A stretch of 64,000 bases of DNA, taken from positions 186,001 through 250,000 of the forward strand of contig NZ_JBBHKA010000001.1 of assembly GCF_037572775.1 (NCBI RefSeq), read 5' to 3'. Numbering within the stretch: position 1 is the first letter of the stretch; the number at the start of each line of letters is the position of its first letter. This document shows, in pieces, positions 29,396 to 39,283 of this stretch. The translations under genes were made by a program, and so were the position numbers. Origin of the DNA: Ramlibacter sp. PS4R-6 (lineage in GTDB: Bacteria; Pseudomonadota; Gammaproteobacteria; Burkholderiales; Burkholderiaceae_C). The notes under the pieces are model-generated. The model did no database searches, was not told the DNA's origin, and saw nothing but the letters and a program-made list of their open reading frames with translations.

Positions 29396-30354
29396 GCTTC
29401 GTTCCCCGCCACGATGCTCATCACCGCCATGCGCACGGCGATGCCGAAGGTGACCTGCGGCAGGATCACGCTCTGCTTGCCGTCGACCACGGCGGAGTCG
29501 ATCTCCACGCCGCGGTTGATGGGCCCCGGGTGCATCACGATCGCGTCGGGCTTGGCCAGCGCGAGCTTTTCCTGCGTCAGGCCGTAGCCCTTGAAGAACT
29601 CCTGCGACGAAGGCAGCAGCGCGCCGCTCATGCGCTCGTTCTGCAGGCGCAGCATGATCACCACGTCGCAGCCCTTCAGGCCCTCCTCGAGCGTGTGGCA
29701 CACCCGCACGCCCATCTGCGCCATGTCGGCGGGCACCAGCGTCTTGGGTCCGACGGCGCGCACCTCGGCGCAGCCGAGCGTGGTGAGCGCGTGGATGTCG
29801 GAGCGCGCCACGCGCGAGTGCAGCACGTCACCGACGATCGCCACCGTGAGGTTCGAGAAGTCCTTCTTGTAGTGGCGGATGGTGTACATGTCCAGCAGCC
29901 CCTGCGTGGGGTGCGCGTGCCGCCCGTCGCCCGCGTTGATCACGTGCACATGCGGCGCGACGTGCTGGGCGATCAGGTAGGGCGCGCCCGACTCGCTGTG
30001 CCGCACCACGAACAGGTCGGCGGCCATGGCCGAGAGGTTGGCGATGGTGTCGAGCAGCGACTCGCCCTTGCTCGCGGAGGAGCGGGCGATGTCCAGGTTG
30101 ATCACGTCGGCCGACAGGCGCGTGGCCGCGATCTCGAACGTGGTGCGCGTGCGCGTGGAGTTCTCGAAGAACAGGTTGAAGACGCTCTTGCCGCGCAGCA
30201 GCGGCACCTTCTTGACCTCGCGGTCGCTGACGCTCACGAAGGTGGACGCCGTGTCGAGGATGTGCGTGACGATGTCGCGCGGCAGGCCTTCCACCGAGAG
30301 CAGGTGGACGAGCTCGCCGTTGCGGTTGAGTTGCGGGTTGCGCTTGTGGAGCAT
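29392..30354 (-). CDS. pyrB: Aspartate carbamoyltransferase catalytic subunit
   Basis: A 320-residue ATCase that condenses carbamoyl phosphate and aspartate in the first committed pyrimidine step. The carbamoyl-phosphate motif [15 protein letters not shown] (about residue 60), the [12 protein letters not shown] segment and [13 protein letters not shown] near the C-terminus are all intact. Its start overlaps the pyrR stop by one base and its stop overlaps pyrC' by four. No pyrI regulatory gene is present, as expected for the class A enzyme that needs PyrC'. Confidence 0.95.
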   Translation of the reverse strand: MLHKRNPQLNRNGELVHLLSVEGLPRDIVTHILDTASTFVSVSDREVKKVPLLRGKSVFNLFFENSTRTRTTFEIAATRLSADVINLDIARSSASKGESLLDTIANLSAMAADLFVVRHSESGAPYLIAQHVAPHVHVINAGDGRHAHPTQGLLDMYTIRHYKKDFSNLTVAIVGDVLHSRVARSDIHALTTLGCAEVRAVGPKTLVPADMAQMGVRVCHTLEEGLKGCDVVIMLRLQNERMSGALLPSSQEFFKGYGLTQEKLALAKPDAIVMHPGPINRGVEIDSAVVDGKQSVILPQVTFGIAVRMAVMSIVAGNEA

Positions 30355-30851
30355 CAGGGGCCTTCCACCTGGAAACTGAAGGTGCCGTCGGCGCCGCGCG
30401 CGAGCGCGAGCGATTGCTTGTCGGGGACCTGCACCGTGGCCGCGGCGAAGTCCGCCTGCACCGGCAGCTCGCGCCCGCCGCGGTCCACCAGCACCGCGAG
30501 CTTCACGCTGGCGGGCCGGCCGTAGTCGAACAGCTCGTTGATCACCGCGCGGATGGTGCGGCCCGTGTACAGCACGTCGTCCAGCAGGATGATGTGCGCG
30601 CCGTTCACGTCGAAATCCAGCTGCGTCTGCTGGCCGGCGCCCGAGAGGCCGCGCTGCGCGAAATCGTCGCGGTGCATCGCCGAGGAGATCACGCCCGCCT
30701 TGCCGGCGAGCTGCAGGTCCTGCTGCAGGCGCTCGGCCAGCCACGCGCCGCCCGAGGTGATGCCCACGAGCTTCGCGCTGCCGGCGCCGAGCTGCCGCAC
30801 GCCGCGCACGAGGTCGCGGTACAGGGCTTCGGCGTCGAGCGCAGGTTTCAT
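30354..30851 (-). CDS. pyrR: PyrR-type uracil phosphoribosyltransferase/regulator
   Basis: A 165-residue type I phosphoribosyltransferase like PyrR. The PRPP loop is [20 protein letters not shown] (about residue 88), with [15 protein letters not shown] near the N-terminus and an [12 protein letters not shown]-like hood region ([17 protein letters not shown]). In Gram-positives PyrR binds mRNA; in this lineage it is more often a uracil phosphoribosyltransferase encoded next to pyrB, and no attenuator is visible here. Its start overlaps the ruvX stop by four bases. Confidence 0.9.
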   Translation of the reverse strand: MKPALDAEALYRDLVRGVRQLGAGSAKLVGITSGGAWLAERLQQDLQLAGKAGVISSAMHRDDFAQRGLSGAGQQTQLDFDVNGAHIILLDDVLYTGRTIRAVINELFDYGRPASVKLAVLVDRGGRELPVQADFAAATVQVPDKQSLALARGADGTFSFQVEGP

Positions 30852-31264
30852 GGCAGGCTCCTCAGGAACTGTTCCAGGATCACGCACGCGGCGCCGGCAT
30901 CGGGGTCGGTCGCGCCCGAACCCTCGGCCTCCGTCGTGCTGTAGCGCTCGTCCACTTCGTACACCGCCAGCTTCGTGCGGGCAGCCAGCTGGCGGGCGAA
31001 TTTCCGGGCGCGGGCCGTATTGTCGTGGCTCGCGCCGTCCGGGTGGAAGGGTACGCCGACCACCAGGGCATCGGGCTGCCACTCGCGCACCCGGTCGGCC
31101 GCCGCCTGCAGCCGCGCGTCGCCGGCTTCCGCGCGGATCGTCGGCTGCGGCGTGGCGGTGCGCAGCATGCGGTTGCCCACGGCGACGCCGGTGCGCTTCG
31201 CGCCGAAATCGAAAGCTAAAAAGGTGGAGAAGTGGGGCGGGACGTCGATGGGTCGCCCCATCAT
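30848..31264 (-). CDS. ruvX: Putative Holliday junction resolvase/pre-16S rRNA nuclease
   Basis: A 138-residue RNase H-fold protein of the YqgF/RuvX family, which processes the 5' end of pre-16S rRNA. Motifs are [17 protein letters not shown] (catalytic Asp), [11 protein letters not shown] and [14 protein letters not shown]. Two tandem ATGs exist; the first (31264) overlaps the algH stop as ATGA and is chosen. algH and ruvX are neighbours in many proteobacteria, and here they continue into the pyr genes. Confidence 0.9.
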   Translation of the reverse strand: MMGRPIDVPPHFSTFLAFDFGAKRTGVAVGNRMLRTATPQPTIRAEAGDARLQAAADRVREWQPDALVVGVPFHPDGASHDNTARARKFARQLAARTKLAVYEVDERYSTTEAEGSGATDPDAGAACVILEQFLRSLP

Positions 31265-31872
31265 GCGTGCCCCGCCTCCGTGGTCAGCATCCACGGCTGC
31301 AGGCCGAGCAGCAGCAGCGCCTTCTCGTAGCGCTCCTCCACCGGCGTATCGAAGATCACGGAGATGTCCGCGCCGACGGTGAGCCAGCTGTTCTCGCCGA
31401 GCTCCGTCTCGAGCTGGCCCTCGCCCCAGGCCGAGTAGCCGAGCGACACCAGCACCTTCTTCGGGCCGGCGCCGGTGGAGATCGCCTCCAGCACGTCCTT
31501 GGACGTCGTCATCTCCAGCCCGCCGGGGATGGTCATGGTGGAGGCGTACACCGTCTCCTTCGATTCCGCGTCCTGGTCCTTGAACACCGCCTCGTGCAGG
31601 ACGAAGCCGCGCTCGGTCTGCACCGGGCCGCCCTGGAACACGGGGGCGCCCGCCAGGTCGTCGCGGCCCAGCGGCAGGTCCACCTTGTCGAACAGGTGGC
31701 GCAGGTTGATGTCGCTGGGCTTGTTGATCACCAGGCCCAGGGCGCCGCGCGAGCTGTGCTCGCACAGGTACACCACGCTGCGGACGAACGACTCGTCCTG
31801 CAGCCCCGGCATCGCGATGAGGAAGTGATGCGTGAGGTTGATGGGCTCGGCATCGGACGGCATGATCGCCAT
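31261..31872 (-). CDS. algH: YqgE/AlgH family protein
   Basis: A 203-residue member of the UPF0301 family. Conserved blocks are NLTHHFLIAMPGLQDESF, SRGALGLVINKPSDINLRHLF, VFQGGPVQTERGFVLH and LGYSAWGEGQLETEL. Function is poorly defined (implicated in alginate regulation in Pseudomonas). Starts at 31872 and 31863 are both possible and neither has a clear ribosome site. It heads the six-gene pyrimidine operon and is only 8 bases from the divergent photolyase start, so its promoter must lie inside coding sequence. Confidence 0.88.
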   Translation of the reverse strand: MAIMPSDAEPINLTHHFLIAMPGLQDESFVRSVVYLCEHSSRGALGLVINKPSDINLRHLFDKVDLPLGRDDLAGAPVFQGGPVQTERGFVLHEAVFKDQDAESKETVYASTMTIPGGLEMTTSKDVLEAISTGAGPKKVLVSLGYSAWGEGQLETELGENSWLTVGADISVIFDTPVEERYEKALLLLGLQPWMLTTEAGHA

Positions 31873-31880
31873 TTTACCGG

Positions 31881-33242
31881 GTGCCGCCTGCCGTGCCAGC
31901 CAAGTATTCAAAGGGCCTCGTGTGGTTTCGCCGCGACCTGAGGGCCCACGACCACGCGGCGCTGTACGAGGCGCTGCGGGCCTGCGAGCGCGTGCACGCC
32001 GTGTTCGTCTTCGACCCGGCCATCCTCGGCGGCCTGCCGCGCCGGGACCGGCGGGTGGAATTCGTCCGCGAAAGCGTCGCCGAGCTGCGCCGGCTGCTGC
32101 CGGGGCTCGTGGTGCGGCACGCCCGTGCCGCCGACGAAATCCCGCGGCTTGCCGGCGAGCTGGGCGTGCAGGCGGTGTTCGCCAACCGCGACTACGAGGC
32201 GGCGGCCATTGCCCGCGACGACGCGGTGCGCACCGCGCTGGCCCGCGACCGCATCGCCTTCCACGCGTTCAAGGACCAGGCCGTCTTCGACGGGGATGAG
32301 GTCCTCACGCAGGCGGGCAAGCCTTATACCGTGTTCACGCCGTACAAGAACGCCTGGCTGGCGAAGCTCGACGATTTCCAGCTGCGCTCCTATGCCGTCG
32401 ACAAACATGCGCACCGGCTCGTGCCGACGCCCCAAGCCGAACCCGTGCCGTCGCTGGCCGACCTCGGGTTCGAGGCGACCAACCTGCGCGAGCTCGACCT
32501 GCCCACCGGCGTATCGGGCGGAGCCGCCATGTTCCGCGACTTCCTCGCGCACATCGATGCCTATGGCGCCACACGCGACTTCCCGGCCCTGCACGGCACC
32601 AGCGGCCTGGGCGTGCACCTGCGCTTCGGAACCGTGTCCGTGCGCGAACTGGCGCGCGAAGCGCACCGGCGCATGCGCGCGGGCAGCGAAGGCGCGGGCG
32701 TGTGGCTGTCCGAGCTGGTGTGGCGCGACTTCTTCTTCCAGGTGCTCGCCCATTTCCCGCACGTCGTGGACGGCGCCTTCCGCCGCGAGTACGACGCCAT
32801 CGAGTGGGAAAGCGGCGCGCACGCCGACGAGCGCTTCGCGGCCTGGTGCGAGGGGCGTACCGGCTATCCCATCGTCGATGCGGCCATGGCGCAGATCAAC
32901 GCCACCGGCTTCATGCACAACCGCCTGCGCATGGTCGCGGCGAGCTTCCTGGTGAAGGACCTGGGCATCGACTGGCGGCGCGGCGAGCGCTACTTCGCCG
33001 AGAAACTCAACGACTACGACCTGGCCGCCAACAACGGCAACTGGCAGTGGGCCGCGTCGACCGGCTGCGACGCGCAGCCGTGGTTCCGCATCTTCAACCC
33101 CGAAAGCCAGCAGGCGAAGTTCGACCCCGAGGGGTCGTTCGTGGGTTACTGGCTGGCGGGGCGCAAGGCCGTGCCGCCGATCGTGGCGCATGGCGAGGCG
33201 CGCGAGCGCGCCTTGCGCCGGTACGCCGCCGTCAGGCCGTGA
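31881..33242 (+). CDS. phrB: Deoxyribodipyrimidine photolyase
   Basis: A 453-residue class I CPD photolyase that uses light and reduced FAD to split pyrimidine dimers. The N-terminal alpha/beta antenna domain opens with KGLVWFRRDLRAHDHAAL. The FAD domain contains VWLSELVWRDFFFQVL, GRTGYPIVDAAMAQINATGF and the signature NGNWQWAASTGCDAQPWFRI. Starts with GTG at 31881; another GTG four codons later is possible. Its last 11 bases overlap the end of chpA tail to tail. Confidence 0.93.
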   Translation: MPPAVPAKYSKGLVWFRRDLRAHDHAALYEALRACERVHAVFVFDPAILGGLPRRDRRVEFVRESVAELRRLLPGLVVRHARAADEIPRLAGELGVQAVFANRDYEAAAIARDDAVRTALARDRIAFHAFKDQAVFDGDEVLTQAGKPYTVFTPYKNAWLAKLDDFQLRSYAVDKHAHRLVPTPQAEPVPSLADLGFEATNLRELDLPTGVSGGAAMFRDFLAHIDAYGATRDFPALHGTSGLGVHLRFGTVSVRELAREAHRRMRAGSEGAGVWLSELVWRDFFFQVLAHFPHVVDGAFRREYDAIEWESGAHADERFAAWCEGRTGYPIVDAAMAQINATGFMHNRLRMVAASFLVKDLGIDWRRGERYFAEKLNDYDLAANNGNWQWAASTGCDAQPWFRIFNPESQQAKFDPEGSFVGYWLAGRKAVPPIVAHGEARERALRRYAAVRP

Positions 33243-36200
33243 CGGCCTGCGTGCTGTAGTGCCGCACCAGCGAGAGCAGTTCCTCTTCCGAGTACGGCTT
33301 GCCGAGGTAGTGGTCGACGCCCAGCTCCTGCGCGTGGTCCTTGTGCTTCTGCGCAATGCGCGACGTGATCATGATGATCGGCAGGTCCTTCAGGCGATCG
33401 TCGTTGCGGATGTTGCGCGCCAGGTCGAAGCCGTCCATGCGCGGCATCTCGATGTCCGACAGCACCACCGTGGGCTTTTCCTCGGCCAAGCGCTCCAGCG
33501 CCTGCAGGCCGTCGGCGGCGAGCGCGACGCGGTAGCCTTCGCGCTGCAGCAGGCGCTGCGTCACGCGGCGCACCGTGATCGAGTCGTCGACCACCAGCAC
33601 CAGCGGGATCGCCGGTGCGGCGGGCATCAGCACCGCGGCGGGCTGCGCCGGCATGGCCTCCTGCTCGAGCACTTCCGGCTGCGCCCTGTCGGCGCTGAGC
33701 TGGCGCGCGAGGTCGCCGTACACCGTGGCCAGGGCCACCGGGTTGTAGATCAGCACCACGGCGCCGGAGGCCAGCGCGGTCATGCCCGCCAGGCCCGGCA
33801 GGCGCGCCAGCTGCGGCCCGAGGTTCTTCACCACCACTTCCTGGTTGCCCAGGATTTCATCCACGTGCACCGCGATGCGCTGCGCGGCGCTGCGGAACAC
33901 CACGACCGGCAGCGTCTTGCCCACCGGCTCCGAGCTGCGCTGCGAAGCCTGCAGCAGGGCGCCGCACCAGAAGAAGGACAGCTGCTCGTCGCCGAACGCG
34001 TACGTGCCGCTGTTGTAGGCCTGCTCGACCTCCTTGGCGGCGGCGCGGCGCACGATCTCGATCAGGTTCGCGGGCACGCCGAAGGACAGCTTGCCGGCGC
34101 GGATCATCACGACCTGCGTCACGGCGGTGGTCAGCGGCAGCACCAGCTTGAAGCTCGTGCCCTGCCCCGCCGTGGTCGCCGTTTCGATGCGGCCGCCCAG
34201 CGCGTTGACCTCGGCGCGGACGACGTCCATGCCGATGCCGCGGCCGGCCAGTTCGGTCACCTGCGTCGCGGTGGAGAAGCCGGGCATGAAGATCATCTGC
34301 GCCGCCTCGGCGTCGGAGAGCTCGTGGCCCGCGGGCACCAGGCCCTGCTGCACCGCCTTATCGCGGATGCGCGCGAGGTTCAGGCCGGCGCCGTCGTCGC
34401 GGAACTCCACCGACACGTCGTTGCCTTCGTGGTGCAGGTTGATGACGATGGTGCCGCTGGGGTCCTTGCCGGCGGCGGTGCGCACGGACGGCTCCTCGAT
34501 GCCGTGCGCCACGCAGTTGCGCAGCAGGTGTTCGAACGCGGGCGTCATGCGGTCCAGCACGCCGCGGTCCATTTCGATCGAGCCGCCGGTGATGTCCAGC
34601 TTCACCTGCTTGGCCGATTCCTTGGATGCCAGGCGCACCACGCGGTACAGGCGGTCGGAGATGCCTTCGAACTCCACCATGCGCGTGCGCAGCAGGTCGC
34701 GCTGCAGCTCGCGCGTCTGGCGGGCCTGCGCGACGAGGTCGTCTTCCGTCGATTCCACGACGCGCTGGATGTTCCGCTGCACCGTGGCCACGTCGTTCAC
34801 CGACTCGGCCATGAAGCGCGTGAGTTCCTGCACGCGGGTGAACCGGTCGAATTCGAGCGGGTCGAAGCCCGCGGCCGTGTCCTTGGCCTGCGCCAGGCGC
34901 GATTGCATCTGCGTCTCGGCCTGCACCTCGATCTCGCGCAGCTGGCCGCGCAGGCGGTCCAGGTTGCCGGTGAGGTCGTTGAGCGAGCCGCGCAGCTGGC
35001 GCAGCTCGGACTCCAGGCGCGAACGCGTGATCATCACCTCGCCGGCCTGGTTCATCAGGCGGTCGAGCAGCTGGGCGCGCACGCGGACCGCATGGCCCGC
35101 CGCGCGTTGCGCCGTCACCTGCAGCGCGGGCTGCGCGACGAGCGCACGCTGCGGCGTGGCTTGCGTGCCGAGCTGCGTGAGCTGCGGAGCGGCCTGCGCC
35201 GGCGTGGCCGGCGCGGCGGATTGGACGGCGTCGGGCTGAACGGCCTCCTCGGCGGCTGCCGGCTGGGCGGCGCCGCCGGCGCGCAGGTGCTCGAAGCTGG
35301 TCTGGATGACGTCGAAGCGGTGCAGCACCGGGTCGATGGCCGCGGCGCTCACGCCCTCGGAGCCGAGCGACTCGATGTGCGACTCCATGCGGTGCGCGAG
35401 TTCGCCCAGGCGCAGCGCGCCGGCGAGGCGTGCGCTGCCCTTGAGCGTGTGCAGCGCACGCAGCACCTCGTCGCGGGCGCTGCGGTTGTCGGGCCGCGCG
35501 GACCACTGGCGCATCGCGGCGCCCATCTGCGGCAGCAGTTCGACCGCCTCTTCCTCGAAGATCGGGAACAGGTCGGGGTCCACCGCGTCCGTGACGTCGA
35601 TGTCTTCCTCGTCGTCATCGACATCCACTTGCGCGACGACGCGCTGCGCGGCCGCGGACGGCATGGGCACGACGTTGGCCGCGAGCGGCGCCACTTCCGG
35701 CGCGGCCGGCATGGGCGTTGCGGGCACGGCTACCGGAGGCTCGGGGACGATCTCGCCGAAATCCACCTGCGGCTCGTCCAGCGGCGCGGGACCCGAGGAA
35801 GACGTGTCGGCGCGCTGCGGGATGTCCAGCGCCTTCAGTGCCTCGAGCGCCGTGACGATGCCCGGGTTCGGGTCCTTGAGGAAACCGGCGGCGAACTGGT
35901 GCAGCAGGCGCCGGATTTCCTCGGCCGCTTCGGTGAAGGCCTTGCCGTGCTGCGGCGTGGCCCAGGCGAGCATGCGCGTGTGCTCCAGCGCGTATTCGAG
36001 CGCGCGCGCGATCTCCGACAGGCTGTGGAAGCCGACGGTGGCGGAACTGCCGCCCAGCGCATGCGCGATGCCGACGGCCGATTCGGGGACCGGCTTGTCC
36101 AGCTCCAGCGCCCATTCGGCGAGCTCGGTGGCAAGGCGGCGCGACCACTCGTCGGCCTCGTTGAGGTACACGTTGTACAGCGGGATGCCGATGCGCAGCG

Positions 36201-39200
36201 TGCCGATCACCTTGACCTGGTCGTCGCTCTCGGCTGCGATCGGCGCGCGCTCCGGCGTTTCGGCCGCGCCGGAGACGGCGGACAGGCTCGCGAAGTCGAT
36301 GCCTTCGATCTCGACGGCTTCGGGCACGGGCGCGGGTGCTTCTTCCTCCGCCTCGGGCTGCTGGGCCTCGGCGCGGATGGTGAGCGTGGGCGTCGGCGAG
36401 AAATCGAATTCCGGCGGCAGCTCGGCCGCCGGGATCTCGGCGGCCTGCGGCGGCTCGCCGCGGATGATCTGCGTCTGGTTGAAGGAGACGACTTCCTGCG
36501 CGGGGTCGGGCAACGGGTCGAACGACAGTTCGATGGCCGGCGCTGCTTCCTCGGCCGGGGCTTCCTGCACCGGCGGCGTTTCGGCGGGGGGCGCATCGAA
36601 CGAAATCTCGAACGCCACCGCATCCGCGGCGGGGGCCGGTTCCGGCGCGGGCTCGGGCGGCAACTCCAGCGCCGGCGCCGACAGCTCGATGGTCTCGACG
36701 ACCTCGACCTCGACCCCGATCGCGGGTTCGGCGGGAATCTCCAGGGCGGGCACTTCCTCGACCGCGGCCGGCGCGGCTTCGCCGGCAACCGGCAGCGTGA
36801 TCGCGACCAGGCGGCCTTCGGTGCGCAGCGCATCGGCCGGGCCGCGGAAGAACGAGGACTTCCACGCGCCGTCGTTCTTGGCGGCGATGTCCTCGATCCA
36901 CTTCCCGAAGCCCTTCAGCGCGTCGGTTGCGAGCGTGCGCAGCTCGTCGCTGGCCGGCTTCTGGTCGGCCAGCCAGGTGTTGAGCACCTGTTCCATCGCC
37001 CAGCCGGCCTCGCCGAACTCGTTCAGGCCCACCATGCGCGAGCTGCCCTTGAGCGTGTGGAAAGCGCGGCGCAGCGTGGTCATCTCGCCCACGTCGGCGG
37101 GTGCGACCACGAGCGACTCGATGGCGGCCAGGCCGTTGCCCACGACTTCGCGCGCTTCCTCCAGGAAGATGTCGAGCAGGTCGTCTTCCTCGATGTCGTC
37201 GGACGCCGGCGGCGGCGCGACGGGCGCTGGCACGGGCTTGACGGCGGCGGCGAGCTGCTCGAGCGCCTTGGGCGCGGCGGCCGGGTCGTGCGCCACGGCG
37301 GCGGCGGCTTCGCGCGCGGATTGCGCGATGCCGGGCTGCTCGGCGAGCACCGCATGCGCGGCGATCGAGTCGAGCTTGTCCTTCAGCTGCTGCGACGTTT
37401 CCATCGGCGCGAAGCCGCTGGCCACTTCCTCGACTTCCTCGGTCAGCGCGGCGAAGCTGGAATCGGCCTGCTCCTCGGCCTCCTGCGGATGCTGCACGCG
37501 TCCCATCAGGGGGCGCAGCTCGCCGGTGGCTTCGTCGTAGAGGAACAGCTTCTTGGCCAGCGCCGGCTGGTAATTGAGCATGTCGATGAGAAAGCCCAGC
37601 GCGCCGAGGTTGTTCCCCAGCTTGTCGAAGGTGCCCGCGCCGCGCGCGTGCTCCTCGTCGATCTCGGTGACGATGATCTCCTCGACCGAGTCGCGCATGC
37701 GCTGCACGGCGGCGGCGGCCTGGTCCAGGCCCAGCACCGACAGCACGCCGCGCATCTGCGCGAGGTGGTTCGGCGCGTCGCGCAGCGGCGCCTTGTCGGC
37801 GAGGTTGCGGAAGAACTGGTCCAGCAGCTTCTCGAGCTCCGACAGCGTGCCGCGCAGCTCGCTCACGACGCTGCCCATGGTCTGGCGGTCGCTCACGCGG
37901 CGGTAGAGCTCCTCCATCCACGCCTCGAGCGGCTCGGGCTGGCCGCCCTGCAGCACGCCCTGCAGGCGCGCGCCGAGCTTGGCCATGCGCTCGGCCAGCT
38001 GCGCTTCGTTGGGGTCGAGGTCGGCCAGCGCCGCCTCGAGGTACAGCACCGCGGTGGCAACTTCCATCGCGATCTCGGGGCTGGGCGGGCGGCCGCTGCG
38101 GAACACCGCATCGACGACGTTGGCCAACGCCGGCGCGAGCGCGGTGCTTTGCGGATACAGCTTCTGCAGCGTGTCGCCGAGGTTGTTGAACAGGTCCGTC
38201 AGGCCCTTGAGCTTGCCGGCGTCGCCGCCGGACAGCGCCGACCACTGCTCCTTCGTCGAGGCGACGCGCTTGCGCGCCTGCGCGAGCAGCGCGGGGTCGT
38301 AGCGGCCGTACTGCGGCGTCTGGTAGTCCACCGACCTGTGCTTGCCCAGGCCCCAGGCCTGGCGCACGGCCACGAGTGCCGCGGCGTCCGCGCCCTTCGG
38401 CGGCACGGCCTGCGCGCAGAAGAACACGAGGTCCTGCGCGAGGCGGTCGGATACGCCCTGCTCGCCCTTGGCGAGCGACGCGTACTGCAGCAGGATGCGC
38501 GAGCCCGCGCGCTTGACGTAGATGTCCAGCGGCAGCAGGCCCAGGCCCATGGCCTCGAAGTAGGCGGCGCACACCTTCCAGAAGATCTTGGGCTGCTTGG
38601 CCGCCTGCGTGGCGGCGAGCGACAGGCTCAGGTCCGCGAGTTCCTTCGCGGCCGCGGCATCGCCGGTCTTCATCACCTTGAGCACCGCGGTGTCGAGTTT
38701 CTGGCGCACCGCCGGGTCGTACACGACGGCCTTGCGCGCGGCCGGCGTATTGGGCTCGACCCAGCGCCACTCGTGGCTCCACAGGTCGGCCGGGTGCACG
38801 CGGTCGGCGCCGGCGAGCTCCTGCACGTCGCGGTATTGCGGGAACAGCGCGATCGACGAGGCGGGCTTGCCGAGCAGCACGGCCTCCAGGTATTCGGCCA
38901 GCGCGAAGCCGGCGCGCTCGACCTTGGCGGCGGCCGCGTCGGTGCACAGCTCGGGCTTGTCGATGAAGCGCTGCACCGTCGCTTCCATCGAGTGCAGCAT
39001 GAGCGCGGGCGCACCCAGGCCGACCATCTCGAGGGCACCGACGGCCTGGTGCAATTGCTGGCGCGCCAGGCGCAGCTGCGCGTTGTCGACACCGGCCATG
39101 TCGGTGCCGCGCGCCGCGGCCGTGTCGCGCACGAAGCGGCGCAACGCCGCGGAGGCCGCCTCGAGCGACTTGCGCAGCTCGTCGAGCACCCAGGCCAGCG

Positions 39201-39246
39201 GCCCGAGGTCGTTGGTGGCCAGGTCCAGGTCTTGTCCTGCTTCCAT
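33232..39246 (-). CDS. chpA: Pil-Chp histidine kinase ChpA/PilL (multi-Hpt, CheA core, CheW, REC)
   Basis: A 2004-residue chemotaxis kinase that controls type IV pilus function. Three classical Hpt sites are visible: His730 (FHTLKGSSRMVG), His1062 (IAHALGGSSATVG) and His1266 (LHTLKGSARLAG). Two degenerate Hpt-like repeats (LHQAVGALEMVGLG near 65, NHLAQMRGVLSVLGL near 500) precede them. A dimerisation helix pair starts near 1390; the ATPase has HLLRNCVAHGIEE (about 1570) and GRGIGMDVV (about 1668). A CheW domain and a C-terminal REC (LVLVVDDSITVRRV about 1880, DIEMPRMDG) complete it. ATG 39246 with GGGAA upstream is preferred over GTG 39273. Confidence 0.95.
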   Translation of the reverse strand: MEAGQDLDLATNDLGPLAWVLDELRKSLEAASAALRRFVRDTAAARGTDMAGVDNAQLRLARQQLHQAVGALEMVGLGAPALMLHSMEATVQRFIDKPELCTDAAAAKVERAGFALAEYLEAVLLGKPASSIALFPQYRDVQELAGADRVHPADLWSHEWRWVEPNTPAARKAVVYDPAVRQKLDTAVLKVMKTGDAAAAKELADLSLSLAATQAAKQPKIFWKVCAAYFEAMGLGLLPLDIYVKRAGSRILLQYASLAKGEQGVSDRLAQDLVFFCAQAVPPKGADAAALVAVRQAWGLGKHRSVDYQTPQYGRYDPALLAQARKRVASTKEQWSALSGGDAGKLKGLTDLFNNLGDTLQKLYPQSTALAPALANVVDAVFRSGRPPSPEIAMEVATAVLYLEAALADLDPNEAQLAERMAKLGARLQGVLQGGQPEPLEAWMEELYRRVSDRQTMGSVVSELRGTLSELEKLLDQFFRNLADKAPLRDAPNHLAQMRGVLSVLGLDQAAAAVQRMRDSVEEIIVTEIDEEHARGAGTFDKLGNNLGALGFLIDMLNYQPALAKKLFLYDEATGELRPLMGRVQHPQEAEEQADSSFAALTEEVEEVASGFAPMETSQQLKDKLDSIAAHAVLAEQPGIAQSAREAAAAVAHDPAAAPKALEQLAAAVKPVPAPVAPPPASDDIEEDDLLDIFLEEAREVVGNGLAAIESLVVAPADVGEMTTLRRAFHTLKGSSRMVGLNEFGEAGWAMEQVLNTWLADQKPASDELRTLATDALKGFGKWIEDIAAKNDGAWKSSFFRGPADALRTEGRLVAITLPVAGEAAPAAVEEVPALEIPAEPAIGVEVEVVETIELSAPALELPPEPAPEPAPAADAVAFEISFDAPPAETPPVQEAPAEEAAPAIELSFDPLPDPAQEVVSFNQTQIIRGEPPQAAEIPAAELPPEFDFSPTPTLTIRAEAQQPEAEEEAPAPVPEAVEIEGIDFASLSAVSGAAETPERAPIAAESDDQVKVIGTLRIGIPLYNVYLNEADEWSRRLATELAEWALELDKPVPESAVGIAHALGGSSATVGFHSLSEIARALEYALEHTRMLAWATPQHGKAFTEAAEEIRRLLHQFAAGFLKDPNPGIVTALEALKALDIPQRADTSSSGPAPLDEPQVDFGEIVPEPPVAVPATPMPAAPEVAPLAANVVPMPSAAAQRVVAQVDVDDDEEDIDVTDAVDPDLFPIFEEEAVELLPQMGAAMRQWSARPDNRSARDEVLRALHTLKGSARLAGALRLGELAHRMESHIESLGSEGVSAAAIDPVLHRFDVIQTSFEHLRAGGAAQPAAAEEAVQPDAVQSAAPATPAQAAPQLTQLGTQATPQRALVAQPALQVTAQRAAGHAVRVRAQLLDRLMNQAGEVMITRSRLESELRQLRGSLNDLTGNLDRLRGQLREIEVQAETQMQSRLAQAKDTAAGFDPLEFDRFTRVQELTRFMAESVNDVATVQRNIQRVVESTEDDLVAQARQTRELQRDLLRTRMVEFEGISDRLYRVVRLASKESAKQVKLDITGGSIEMDRGVLDRMTPAFEHLLRNCVAHGIEEPSVRTAAGKDPSGTIVINLHHEGNDVSVEFRDDGAGLNLARIRDKAVQQGLVPAGHELSDAEAAQMIFMPGFSTATQVTELAGRGIGMDVVRAEVNALGGRIETATTAGQGTSFKLVLPLTTAVTQVVMIRAGKLSFGVPANLIEIVRRAAAKEVEQAYNSGTYAFGDEQLSFFWCGALLQASQRSSEPVGKTLPVVVFRSAAQRIAVHVDEILGNQEVVVKNLGPQLARLPGLAGMTALASGAVVLIYNPVALATVYGDLARQLSADRAQPEVLEQEAMPAQPAAVLMPAAPAIPLVLVVDDSITVRRVTQRLLQREGYRVALAADGLQALERLAEEKPTVVLSDIEMPRMDGFDLARNIRNDDRLKDLPIIMITSRIAQKHKDHAQELGVDHYLGKPYSEEELLSLVRHYSTQAVTA

Positions 39247-39283
39247 GTCCGTTCCCGATGACGCTCGCGTCACCCTTTGCTGG

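Noticed and set aside
33190-39261. Long open frame of about 2000 codons on the plus strand, antisense to chpA
   Set aside because: Its translation is His/Arg/Ala-rich low complexity typical of the antisense of a GC-rich gene, and the minus strand encodes a complete, domain-by-domain recognisable ChpA.
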